Shown: one piece after another, positions 1 to 8,336 of the stretch | Numbering within the stretch: the stretch's first letter is position 1 | Layout of the letters: each line of letters opens with the position of its first letter | NCBI GenBank assembly: GCA_031400455.1 | Contig: JANNPX010000014.1 | Location: forward strand, 1-64,000 | Origin: JANXYW01 sp031400455 | GTDB lineage: Bacteria > Chloroflexota > Dehalococcoidia > DSTF01 > JACRBR01 | Direction of reading: 5' to 3' | Length of the DNA stretch: 64,000 bases | Position numbers and translations under genes: made by a program | Notes under the pieces: model-generated | The model's database searches: none | The model's input: the letters and a program-made list of their open reading frames with translations, nothing else | Told to the model about the DNA's origin: nothing

Positions 1-1751
1 CGCTTGCTCCGGCCCGTCGTCAGCCGCGGCCGCCCGAGGCCGCGGCCGATGCTGCGCGCGTCCATGGGCAGCACGTTGTTCTTCGCGGCCTCGATCCACC
101 AGATGTCCTGCAGTTCGCGCAGCTTCTCCGGATACTCGGCCGCGAGGTCGCGGCTCTCCGAGAAGTCTTCCTCGACGTGGTAGAGCTCCCAGACGTCTTC
201 GTCAAACGGTTTGCTCGCGTCCGTCGTGCCGTCGTAGATCATGCCCTCGGTACCGTGGTATGTCACGGCCTTCCAGCCGCGATGGTAGATCGCGCGGTTG
301 CCGAGCATCTCGTAATACTGCGTCTCGTGTTTGCTGGCCGCGTCACCTTCGTTGAGCGTGTGCGCGAAGCTCGTGCCCTGGATCGCCGACTGCGTGACGC
401 CCTTGATCGCGTGCGGCGGCTCGATGCCAAGCAGATCGAGCACGGTGGGCGATACATCGACCGCGTGCACGTATTGACGCCTGACTTCGCCGCGATCCTT
501 GATGCCGGCCGGCCAGTGGACGATGCAGGGATCGGCGACTCCGCCTTCGTGCACCTCGCGCTTCCAGCGCTGGAACGGCGTGTTTCCTGCCCACGTCCAG
601 CCGAACGGATAGTGATTGAACGTGTGCTCCCCGCCCAACTCGTCGATCTTCGCGAGATTCTCCTCGACGGTCTCGGGCACGCGGTTGAAGAAGTTCGCCT
701 CGTTCAGCGAGCCGTGCTGCCCCCCCTCCGCGCTGGCACCGTTGTCCGAGATGGCGACGATGATCGTGTTGTCCAGTTCACCGATCTGCTCCAGGAAGTC
801 GATGACGCGCCCGATGTGATGGTCGGTGTGAGAAACGAACCCGGCGAACACCTCCATCATCCGCGTGTAGAGCCGCTTCTCGTCGGCCGACAGTGTCTCC
901 CAGTCGGGGATCCAGTGAGGGCGCTCGGTGCATTGCGTATCCGGCGGCACGATGCCCATCTGCTTCTGCCGCTCGAACACCGCGTCGCGCGCCTTGTCCC
1001 AGCCCATGTCGAACTTGCCGCGATACTTCTCGATCCACTCCTTCGGCGCGTGGTGCGGCGCGTGCGCGGCGCCAGTGCAGAAGTACAGGAAGAACGGCTT
1101 CTCACGAGCGACGTTCTTCAGGTCGGTCAGGAACTCGATCGCGCGGTCGGCGAGGTCCTCCGTGAGGTGATAGCCCTCTTCGTACGTCCGCGGCTGCTCG
1201 ATCGGGTGATTGTCGTACACGAGATCAGGGTGCCACTGGTTCGTGTCGCCGCCCATGAAGCCGTAGTAGCGCTCGAACCCGCGGCCCAGCGGCCATCGAT
1301 CCTTCCGCGCTGCCATGTTCATCTCGAAGTGCGGCGTCAGGTGCCACTTGCCGACGGCGTATGCGGCGTAGCCGTGCGGCGTCAACATCTCGGACAGGAA
1401 GCCGTTCTCGAACGGGATCTCGCCGTGGTAGCCGGGGAAGCCGGATGCGTTCTCGACGATGCTCGCCATCGCGTTCGAGTGGTGATTCCGTCCCGTCAAG
1501 AGACACGTACGCGTCGGCGAACACAGGGCGGTCGTGTGGAAGTTCGCGTAGCGCAGCCCGTTCGCGGCGAGCTTGTCGAGGTTCGGCGTCTCGCACAGCC
1601 CGCCGAACGAGCTGATCTGTCCGTACCCCACATCATCCAGCACGATGTACAGCACGTTCGGCGCGCCCTCGCGCGCCCGTACCGGCTCCGGCCACCACGG
1701 CGTCGATTCGCTGACCGAACGCCCGATAACACCCTTAAACTGCTGCGGCAC
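1..1751 (-). CDS. Arylsulfatase (sulfatase family), C-terminus cut by the window edge
   Basis: This is a type I sulfatase, which hydrolyses sulfate esters using a formylglycine made from a Cys. Translating the minus strand gives a continuous frame from GTG at 1751 to the window edge (about 583 codons). A GGAGG lies six bases before the GTG. The N-terminal metal-binding strand reads NVLYIVLDD (Asp39-Asp40). The modification motif CSPTR is at residues 77-81, so Cys77 would become formylglycine, followed by LLTGRNHHS. There is no obvious signal peptide, so a cytoplasmic location is likely, although anaerobic or Tat export cannot be excluded. A long open frame on the other strand over the same region is a codon shadow. 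The substrate cannot be told from the sequence. Confidence 0.93.
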   Translation of the reverse strand, partial: MPQQFKGVIGRSVSESTPWWPEPVRAREGAPNVLYIVLDDVGYGQISSFGGLCETPNLDKLAANGLRYANFHTTALCSPTRTCLLTGRNHHSNAMASIVENASGFPGYHGEIPFENGFLSEMLTPHGYAAYAVGKWHLTPHFEMNMAARKDRWPLGRGFERYYGFMGGDTNQWHPDLVYDNHPIEQPRTYEEGYHLTEDLADRAIEFLTDLKNVAREKPFFLYFCTGAAHAPHHAPKEWIEKYRGKFDMGWDKARDAVFERQKQMGIVPPDTQCTERPHWIPDWETLSADEKRLYTRMMEVFAGFVSHTDHHIGRVIDFLEQIGELDNTIIVAISDNGASAEGGQHGSLNEANFFNRVPETVEENLAKIDELGGEHTFNHYPFGWTWAGNTPFQRWKREVHEGGVADPCIVHWPAGIKDRGEVRRQYVHAVDVSPTVLDLLGIEPPHAIKGVTQSAIQGTSFAHTLNEGDAASKHETQYYEMLGNRAIYHRGWKAVTYHGTEGMIYDGTTDASKPFDEDVWELYHVEEDFSESRDLAAEYPEKLRELQDIWWIEAAKNNVLPMDARSIGRGLGRPRLTTGRSK

Positions 1752-1843
1752 GTCGCACCTCCACGTTCCATGGTTACGGTTCGGCGATCATAGCACCGCG
1801 CGTGCATCAGGCAAGCCGGTCGCTCGCGCGAAGCGCCGCAGGC

Positions 1844-2416
1844 TTAATCCACGTCGGACCACTCGTCGGGCGTCAGGTCGAGCAGTTGCTCGCGCGGCGC
1901 AGGAGGCGATTCTTCCGGTAATGGCGCTTCGCCTGCTGGTCGCTCAAACGCGGCTTCGTCGGCTTCAGGCAGCTCGTCCGGGGCGCTGACGGGCGGAGCC
2001 GCTGGTTGGCTGACGGGCTGCGTCACTTCGATCAGTTGCACGCTCACGCCGTGCGTTGCGGCCATGGTCACGAACGCAGAACGCACGCCCGGCTCGAGTT
2101 CGATGGGCTCGCTGACGCGTACGCCCTGCTCGGCAAGTTCGCGCACGGTCTCGTCGAGGCCCTCGATCTCAAGTGCGAGGTTGTAGAACCCCTCGCCCTT
2201 CCGCTCGAGGAACCGCATGACGGGATTGTCCGCGTCGGCGGGCGATACCAACTGTAGCGTCCCGTCGCCGATCGGCACGTTGACCGCGCTGACGCCGAAC
2301 GCTGGTACGTTGCCGGCACCACCGGCTCGGACGTCGAACAATTGCTCGAACGTAAGGCGCGCGCCGTCAAGGTCGCGCACGGCGATCGTCAGATGGTGGA
2401 TTCGCTTGATACGCAT
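1844..2416 (-). CDS. VOC-fold (glyoxalase / methylmalonyl-CoA epimerase-like) protein
   Basis: A 190-residue vicinal-oxygen-chelate protein. Residues 1-132 resemble methylmalonyl-CoA epimerase: His8 in IHHLTIAV, Gln55, and Glu130 in VQLIEV sit at metal-ligand positions. The third ligand, usually a His after the GEG motif, is Asn79 here (GEGFYNLAL). Residues 135-190 form an extra acidic, Pro/Ala-rich tail not found in simple epimerases. The gene is divergent from the MoxR operon. An epimerase role would fit the B12 uptake system elsewhere in the window, but the missing His makes it uncertain. It could be another VOC lyase or a non-catalytic binding protein. Confidence 0.8.
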   Translation of the reverse strand: MRIKRIHHLTIAVRDLDGARLTFEQLFDVRAGGAGNVPAFGVSAVNVPIGDGTLQLVSPADADNPVMRFLERKGEGFYNLALEIEGLDETVRELAEQGVRVSEPIELEPGVRSAFVTMAATHGVSVQLIEVTQPVSQPAAPPVSAPDELPEADEAAFERPAGEAPLPEESPPAPREQLLDLTPDEWSDVD

Positions 2417-2506
2417 ATGGGGCTCCGACGAATGCTATCCTGCCCGCGCGCCGAGAAACACCGATTGAACCTTCTCTTCCGCCGCGCGGAAGCCAGAGGA
2501 TGGTCC

Positions 2507-3484
2507 ATGTCAACACCGCCAACGCCCGACCGCGCGACAGCCGTCGCGGACATACGAGATGCGGCAGCGCGCGTGCGCGAGAACGTGGCTCGCGTCATCG
2601 TTGGCCGCGATGACGTCATCGAGCTCGCGCTTGTTGCGATGCTGTGCAGCGGGCACGTGCTGATCGAAGACGTGCCTGGGCTGGGCAAGACGATGCTTGC
2701 CAAGGCGCTCGCGCGCAGCGTTGGCTGCACGTTCCGGCGCATCCAGTTCACGCCGGATCTGATGCCGTCCGATGTCACGGGCATCAACTTCTACAACCAG
2801 AAGGCGGGCGAGTTCGAGTTCCGCGCCGGGCCTCTCATCGCGAACATCGTGCTCGCCGACGAGATCAATCGCGCGACGCCACGCACGCAGAGCGCACTGC
2901 TCGAAGCGATGGAAGAACACCAGGTAACGATCGACGGCGTGACGATGCGCCTGCCGCAGCCATTCCTCGTGCTCGCCACGCAGAACCCCATCGAGCTGGA
3001 GGGCACGTTCCCGCTCCCCGAAGCGCAGCTCGACCGCTTCTTGCTGCGCGTGCGCATGGGCTATCCCGACGCGGCGGAGGAAGACGAGATTTTGCTGCGG
3101 TTCGAGGCGGAGAATCCGCTCGATGCGCTCCAGCCGGTTATCGAAGCGGCGGAGCTAGTGCGGCTTGCCGCGCTGTTGCCGTCGGTCCATTGCGACCCGT
3201 CGGTGCGGGACTACATCGTGCGTCTCGCGCACGCGACACGCGCGCATGCATCCGTGGAGCTGGGCGCGAGCCCGCGCGCGACGTTGGCGCTCTTCCGTGC
3301 CTCACGCGCACTTGCAGCCGTACGCGGTCGCGACTACGTGCTGCCGGACGACGTCAAGCAGCTCGCGCCACACGTGTTCGGCCACCGCATCATGCTCAGC
3401 TCGCAATCGCGTCTGCGCGGCCGCGACGCCGAGAGTCTCGTGCGAGATCTGCTCGACGAGTTGCCGGTGCCGGTCGAGGGATGA
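2507..3484 (+). CDS. MoxR-family AAA+ ATPase
   Basis: A 325-residue AAA+ ATPase of the MoxR group, which act as chaperones for metalloproteins or membrane-associated complexes. Walker A is in EDVPGLGKT (54-62), Walker B is VLADEINR (115-122), and sensor 1 is ATQNP (157-161), followed by the family signature EGTFPLPEAQLDRF. The start was set at ATG 2507 because AGAGGA lies seven bases upstream and the family similarity begins there. The frame is open further upstream but without homology. The stop overlaps the start of the DUF58 gene, so the two are translationally coupled. Confidence 0.95.
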   Translation: MSTPPTPDRATAVADIRDAAARVRENVARVIVGRDDVIELALVAMLCSGHVLIEDVPGLGKTMLAKALARSVGCTFRRIQFTPDLMPSDVTGINFYNQKAGEFEFRAGPLIANIVLADEINRATPRTQSALLEAMEEHQVTIDGVTMRLPQPFLVLATQNPIELEGTFPLPEAQLDRFLLRVRMGYPDAAEEDEILLRFEAENPLDALQPVIEAAELVRLAALLPSVHCDPSVRDYIVRLAHATRAHASVELGASPRATLALFRASRALAAVRGRDYVLPDDVKQLAPHVFGHRIMLSSQSRLRGRDAESLVRDLLDELPVPVEG

Positions 3485-4746
3485 TGCGCGGCGCGTGGCC
3501 GTACCTGGCCGGAGCCCTCGTGATCGCGGGCATTGTCGCGCTCAACGCCGTGCTGGTGCTGCTGGGATTCGCGCTGGCGATTGCCTGCGGTGGAGCGATG
3601 CTCTGGGCGCGGTACTCGTTGCAGCGAGTCCTGTACGAACGCATCGCCCCCGAAGATCATGCGTTCGTGGGCGAGACCGTCGCCGTCCGTTTGCGCCTCA
3701 CAAACCGGAAGCCGCTACCCATGCCGTGGGTCGAGGTGTACGACCAGTTCCCAGAGGTGCTTGTAGCCGACGCCGGCAACGCCGTCACCGGCGACGTCGC
3801 GGAGTTCCGCGAGTCCGCAGCGCTCAACGCCGTCAGCCTCCGCTGGCGCACGTCGATCGGCATGCACGAGCGGGTGAGCCGCGACATCGAGCTGCAGTGT
3901 CCGGCGCGAGGCATCTACGACATCGGTCCGGCGCAGTTGCGATCCGGCGACGCCTTTGGCCTGTACTCCGATGAGCGGCTGGAAGAACGGCGAACGCGCA
4001 TCATCGTCTACCCGCGTACCGTCGAACTGCCCGAACTCGCGCTGCCATCACGGCGTCCCTTCGGCGAGCGTGCGGGCGGCTTGCGCGTCTACGAAGATCC
4101 GTCTCGCATCGCTGGCTTGCGTGACTACCGTCCCGGCGACGCGCTCCGCCGCATCGACTGGAACGCGACGGCGCGGCTCGGCAAGCTGCAGTCGCGTACC
4201 TACGAACCGACATCGTCACAGCACCTCTACGTGGCGCTCAACACCCAGACCATCGAGCCGTCGTGGGCGGGTTACGTCCCCGATCTCCTCGAACGCTCAA
4301 TCAGCGTCGCCGCGTCGATCGCGCGTGACGCGTACGACGCGCGGTATGCCGTCGGGTTGCTCGCCAACAGCAGCTTCCCGGAAGCCGACCACGCGATTCG
4401 CATCGCGCCGGGACGCAGGCCGGAGCAGTTCATCCGCCTGCTCGAAGCGCTCGCCGTCGTCACGCCGTTCGTGCTCGGTCCGCTTTCCGCGATGCTCGAT
4501 CGCGAAGAGCATCGCTTCGCTGCCGGTACGACAATCGCCGTCATCACGGCGATCATGCCCGCTGACCTCGCCGCGACGATCCTGCGTCTGCATCGCCGAG
4601 GCCATCAGGTCGTGGTGCTGACGACGAGCGAGAACGACTGGGTTGAGCTTCTGCCGGGGATTCCCGTGCGCGACGTCTCGAATGCTACGCCGGAGTCCGC
4701 CGCCGCGTCGGAATTCGCGAGACCCGCGGAAGGGGCTGCGACATGA
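3484..4746 (+). CDS. DUF58 domain protein
   Basis: A 420-residue membrane-anchored protein with two hydrophobic segments at residues 7-42. The rest is soluble and includes the DUF58 signature GLRDYRPGDALRRIDW (211-226), the usual partner of MoxR ATPases. The C-terminal half has a VWA-like character. Two adjacent ATGs (3481 and 3484) are possible starts. The second shares a base with the MoxR stop (TGATG) and was chosen. The end overlaps the next gene by ATGA. The three genes form one transcription unit. The biochemical role is not established; family members are linked to cell-envelope stress and protease-like complexes. Confidence 0.93.
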   Translation: MRGAWPYLAGALVIAGIVALNAVLVLLGFALAIACGGAMLWARYSLQRVLYERIAPEDHAFVGETVAVRLRLTNRKPLPMPWVEVYDQFPEVLVADAGNAVTGDVAEFRESAALNAVSLRWRTSIGMHERVSRDIELQCPARGIYDIGPAQLRSGDAFGLYSDERLEERRTRIIVYPRTVELPELALPSRRPFGERAGGLRVYEDPSRIAGLRDYRPGDALRRIDWNATARLGKLQSRTYEPTSSQHLYVALNTQTIEPSWAGYVPDLLERSISVAASIARDAYDARYAVGLLANSSFPEADHAIRIAPGRRPEQFIRLLEALAVVTPFVLGPLSAMLDREEHRFAAGTTIAVITAIMPADLAATILRLHRRGHQVVVLTTSENDWVELLPGIPVRDVSNATPESAAASEFARPAEGAAT

Positions 4747-6095
4747 CGGTTCGCGCCGTTCGTCTGCCGCTGTCGCTGCTGGTCGAACTGATCTGGAGTT
4801 TCGCAGCCGTCGCGTTGCTGGTCGCCGTTCTCGGCCGCGGCGACGGCCCGTCACCGTCGCTCCTGGGCGTCGGTGCAGTAGTCATCGGCTCCTTCGGGCT
4901 GGCGCGAGCGTTGCAGCAGACCGATCTGGGGGATGCGCAATTCCGCACGCTCGGCGCAGCGACGAGCGTGCTCGCGCTCGCAGCGATCGTCTATCTCGAG
5001 TACGGGCGCGGGTCGCCGCCGTGGGATATCGGCTGGTTCCGCACGCTCGTTACCGACGCCGGCGGACACGCTCACGTGATCGCGGCGTCCGTCGTGCTGA
5101 CGGCGTTGTGGATGCGGGGTATCGTGCGTGGCCAGCAAACGCTTGATTCCGACAGCGTGACGCAGGGCGTCGCCCTGGGCTTCGTGCCGGTCGCTATCGC
5201 TGCCGGCGTTGCGCCGGATGTGCACGGACCGAACGTCTTCGGCCTGCTCGCGATCATCTATCTCCTCGCCGCGCTTGCCGTGCTTGCGTTGTACCAAGCG
5301 CCCAACCCCGACCGGCCACTGCGAGCCTTCGCGGCACAGTGGGGCGTTGCCGCGATAGGTGTGGTCGCGATTGCAGCAGTGCTCAAGGTCGTTGCGGCAG
5401 CGATCGACCCCGGCGCACTCGGCGCTCTTGCGCCCGTCGGCGAGCGCGTCGGAGCAGCAGCCGTTCTCGCGCTCACGTACACAATCGGCCCGCCGCTCGC
5501 GCTGATCGGATGGCTGTTCAGCTTCATCCCGCTGCCGGACCGCCAACAAGATCAGCAGCCACAACCGACGCCCGCTCCGGACGCGCGGCCCGAGGATGAC
5601 CAGAACGGTGCGCCGATGTGGGCACGCGTACTCGGATGGGTGCTGGCCGGGAGTGCGGGGACGTTGATCGTAGCCGGAGCCATCGCAGTGCTGTGGTCCC
5701 TCTTCCGTCGCTATGCCAAGCGCAAAGAGGATGATGGTGATCGCCGCGAGAGCGTCGAAGCGGAACTCTCGCTCGGTTCAGAGCTCGGAGCGGCATTCGA
5801 TGCGCTCGCCCGCCGGTTCCGGCGCGGTCCTCGGTCAGCGGCCTCGTCCGTCGAAGTGCGCCGCCTCTACCACGAGATGCTCGCGACCTCGGCGGCGGCC
5901 GGCATCGAACGTCCAGCTGCCGCCACACCGCTGCAGTTCGCGCCCCAACTCGACGCGCACTACGCATCCAGCCTGCCGACGGACATCAGCCAGGCCTTCA
6001 CCGCATCACGCTACGGTGCCCACGACATCGACGAAAGCAGCGTGACGGATCTGCGCGCTCGCTGGCGCACGCTCGATGCCGGCTCGCGGCGGTAA
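4743..6095 (+). CDS. Multi-pass membrane protein with C-terminal DUF4129
   Basis: A 450-residue protein with roughly seven hydrophobic spans in residues 10-262, a Pro/Gln-rich hydrophilic loop (about 264-290), one more span (about 295-317), and a cytoplasmic C-terminal domain matching DUF4129 in pattern (SSVEVRRLYHEML, then a helical region to the end). In many genomes DUF4129 is the tail of a transglutaminase-like membrane protein that follows MoxR and DUF58. Here no Cys-His-Asp transglutaminase core is visible. It starts in the ATGA overlap with the DUF58 gene and ends five bases before the convergent beta-helix gene. Confidence 0.88.
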   Translation: MTVRAVRLPLSLLVELIWSFAAVALLVAVLGRGDGPSPSLLGVGAVVIGSFGLARALQQTDLGDAQFRTLGAATSVLALAAIVYLEYGRGSPPWDIGWFRTLVTDAGGHAHVIAASVVLTALWMRGIVRGQQTLDSDSVTQGVALGFVPVAIAAGVAPDVHGPNVFGLLAIIYLLAALAVLALYQAPNPDRPLRAFAAQWGVAAIGVVAIAAVLKVVAAAIDPGALGALAPVGERVGAAAVLALTYTIGPPLALIGWLFSFIPLPDRQQDQQPQPTPAPDARPEDDQNGAPMWARVLGWVLAGSAGTLIVAGAIAVLWSLFRRYAKRKEDDGDRRESVEAELSLGSELGAAFDALARRFRRGPRSAASSVEVRRLYHEMLATSAAAGIERPAAATPLQFAPQLDAHYASSLPTDISQAFTASRYGAHDIDESSVTDLRARWRTLDAGSRR

Positions 6096-6100
6096 TCCCG

Positions 6101-7396
6101 CTACGGTGTGGTTTCGTCGCACACGCCGACATCGTCAACGCTGTTCTTACTGATGGTGTTGTTCTCGGTCATCACGTTGCCGGCTTTGTAGATGCAAATC
6201 GCCGAGCCGCGGTTGTTACTGATCTCGTTGCGAGAGATCTTGCCGAGTGATGTGTTTACGTACGATACGCCGATGCCGCGGTTGCGGTAGATGCGCGAGT
6301 TGGCGACGTCGACGTTCGCGCCCTGTGCCAAGATGCCACCGCCCAGCGTTCCCGTCTCAGGCAGCACGATCGTGTCATGGATATCGGCGCCGGTGATCGT
6401 GCCGACGGCGCGCACCGGGAAGTTGCGGCCCACCTGGCCGTACTTCAGCGGGTCGGGATACGCGCGGAACTCGATCGCATGCTCGTCGTTCGCGTTGTAC
6501 TCGTCGTTGTCCGACGAGATCTGCGCGCCCCAGACGAACAGTCCGCTCAGGTGATTGCGCCAGATCCGGTTGTTGCGGAACGTCCCGTGCGTGCCGGGGA
6601 ACATGACGATGCCGGTGCTATTGCTGGCCTGGATCACATTGCCATCGAGGATCACGTTCGCGGTGCCGACGAACGACTGCAGGTTCTCCAGATAGCAGTC
6701 CGGCACTTCGACGAAGCCGGGCGGCAGCAGCGCGCACGGCGTCTGACCCGCGAAGACGCCGGGGCCTTCGTTGTCCGAAATAATGTTGCGCGTGATCGCG
6801 GTAGTCGCGCTCTCGCCGACGGTCGAGACGCCGACGCCGCCGTTGTTGAAGACCCAGTTGCGCTGCACGTTCACGGTCGACTGGCGGCGGATGAGGATGC
6901 CGTCGCCCTCCATCGCGTAGATGAACGAATCGTTGATCGCGCCGATGCTGTTGACGTCGTAGTGGATGCCGACTCCACCACCGCCGACGTCTAAGCGGTT
7001 AAACGTGATATTGCGGCTGTGCGCGATATACGCGCCCGAGGGGTGCCCGTAGTACAGCGTGAAGTCCTCGAAGGTCAGGTCGTTGCTGTCGAACACCAGC
7101 AGCGAGTCCTTGTCGCCGCCGGCGACGATGCTCACGTGCGTGCCCGAGCCGCGCAGCGTCACACCGCTCTTGCGCTGGAAGGTCACCGGGCCGAGGTACA
7201 CGCCTGGGGCCATGCAGATCACATCGCCCGATGCAGACGCATCGATCAGCCCTTGCAGCGATTCCGGAGTAGCAACTTTGTTGCAGTCAGCCGCCGCAAC
7301 CACGCCGGGATCCAGCGGTCCGCTACGAGGCGCGCCCGCGATGATCACGAACGTGAGCGCCATGGCGCAGATCAGTGAACGCAGCGCGACCGTCAT
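6101..7396 (-). CDS. Secreted right-handed beta-helix (NosD-like) repeat protein
   Basis: A 431-residue protein with an N-terminal signal peptide (hydrophobic core about 9-22, likely cleavage near AAA/DCN, residue 36). The rest is a parallel beta-helix with repeated short strands separated by Asn and Gly (for example NRLDVGGGGVG, NIISDNEGPGVF, NTISKNSV), as in CASH/NosD and pectate-lyase-like proteins. No Asp/Arg catalytic set of a polysaccharide lyase could be assigned. Four or more Cys in the mature part may form disulfides. A role in binding or cleaving an extracellular glycan is possible but unproven. It is convergent with the DUF4129 gene. Confidence 0.85.
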   Translation of the reverse strand: MTVALRSLICAMALTFVIIAGAPRSGPLDPGVVAAADCNKVATPESLQGLIDASASGDVICMAPGVYLGPVTFQRKSGVTLRGSGTHVSIVAGGDKDSLLVFDSNDLTFEDFTLYYGHPSGAYIAHSRNITFNRLDVGGGGVGIHYDVNSIGAINDSFIYAMEGDGILIRRQSTVNVQRNWVFNNGGVGVSTVGESATTAITRNIISDNEGPGVFAGQTPCALLPPGFVEVPDCYLENLQSFVGTANVILDGNVIQASNSTGIVMFPGTHGTFRNNRIWRNHLSGLFVWGAQISSDNDEYNANDEHAIEFRAYPDPLKYGQVGRNFPVRAVGTITGADIHDTIVLPETGTLGGGILAQGANVDVANSRIYRNRGIGVSYVNTSLGKISRNEISNNRGSAICIYKAGNVMTENNTISKNSVDDVGVCDETTP

Positions 7397-7442
7397 CCTT
7401 GACCTCCCACATCCCTGCCCCTCCGCACATGGTAACGCAGAC

Positions 7443-8336
7443 CTACTCCTCGACGACGGACCGCAGTGAGCGCACGCACCAGGCGTACAGCCGCGGATCT
7501 TCGCGCTCTGCGTACGGCGCCAGCCGCAACGTGATGTACTCGCGGTACACCCGGATCAGTTCGACGAAGCCGGATCCTCGAGCGCGGATCGCGCGCTCGG
7601 TGAGATACTCCACGTCCACTGGATCGAACGCCGGCCGTGCGACCTCGATGAACACGATCGCGCTTGCCACGTCCATCGCCGGGTCGCCCATCACTGTCAG
7701 CGTGCCAAAATCGATCACGCCGCTGACCCTCAGGTCGTCGCCGATCATCACGTTGCCGGGAAAGTAATCACCGTGCACGAGCCGCCGTTCGATGTGTGCC
7801 GGTAGCGCAGCGATGTGACGGCGCACCGTCGCGATGACATCGCCGAAGCGTGGCACATCCGCCGCGAGGCGACCGCCGCTGATCGACAGCGCCGCTTCCG
7901 CTCGGTCCAGCAGGAACTCCGTCCACGTCGAGCGCTGCAGCGGCGGGTCGGCGAGCACCTCACCGTACAACGGCCGCTCGATACCCAGTCGCCCGATCGC
8001 GTCAGCGCTGCCCAGATAGGAGTCGAGAGCGCGCTGACGCCGGTCTCCTGCGAGTTCGGGAAGCACATCGATCAGTGGGCGCCCGGGGATGAGCCGGTCG
8101 ACGCTGTATGCCGTGCCGTCGATCTCACCGTGTTCGAGCACGCGCGGAAGCGCGAATCCAGGATCCTGTCCGGCCAGCTCGTCGTAGAAGGCTGCGATGC
8201 GGGCGATCGGACTGTTGGTCGAGTGGAGTACGCGCAGCACGCGATCCGCGTCCAGCGCGTAGACCGTCGCGTCGCCGCCGTGGCCGATCTTGTCGGCGTT
8301 CGTGACGCCGAAGCGTTGCAGCACCGCGTCAGTCAC
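7443..8336 (-). CDS. Aminoglycoside phosphotransferase (APH) family kinase
   Basis: A 297-residue kinase-fold protein. The nucleotide loop GHGGDATVYALD is near the N-terminus, the catalytic loop reads HGDYFPGNV (HGD with Asn five residues on), and the Mg-binding motif is VIDFG. Such proteins phosphorylate small molecules such as homoserine, choline, sugars or aminoglycosides; the substrate is unknown here. I set the start at GTG 8336, which overlaps the end of proS by eight bases. An ATG at 8372 in the same frame would give a longer overlap. Translational coupling to prolyl-tRNA synthetase is likely. It should not be read as a resistance gene without biochemical evidence. Confidence 0.88.
   Translation of the reverse strand: MTDAVLQRFGVTNADKIGHGGDATVYALDADRVLRVLHSTNSPIARIAAFYDELAGQDPGFALPRVLEHGEIDGTAYSVDRLIPGRPLIDVLPELAGDRRQRALDSYLGSADAIGRLGIERPLYGEVLADPPLQRSTWTEFLLDRAEAALSISGGRLAADVPRFGDVIATVRRHIAALPAHIERRLVHGDYFPGNVMIGDDLRVSGVIDFGTLTVMGDPAMDVASAIVFIEVARPAFDPVDVEYLTERAIRARGSGFVELIRVYREYITLRLAPYAEREDPRLYAWCVRSLRSVVEE

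Noticed and set aside
177..1793. Long open frame on the plus strand
   Set aside because: It is antisense to the sulfatase, which has the full CSPTR motif and a ribosome-binding site. The plus-strand product is Arg/Val-rich without family similarity.
7443..8336. Aminoglycoside resistance gene
   Set aside because: The APH fold is shared by many metabolic kinases, and the gene is coupled to proS rather than to a mobile element.
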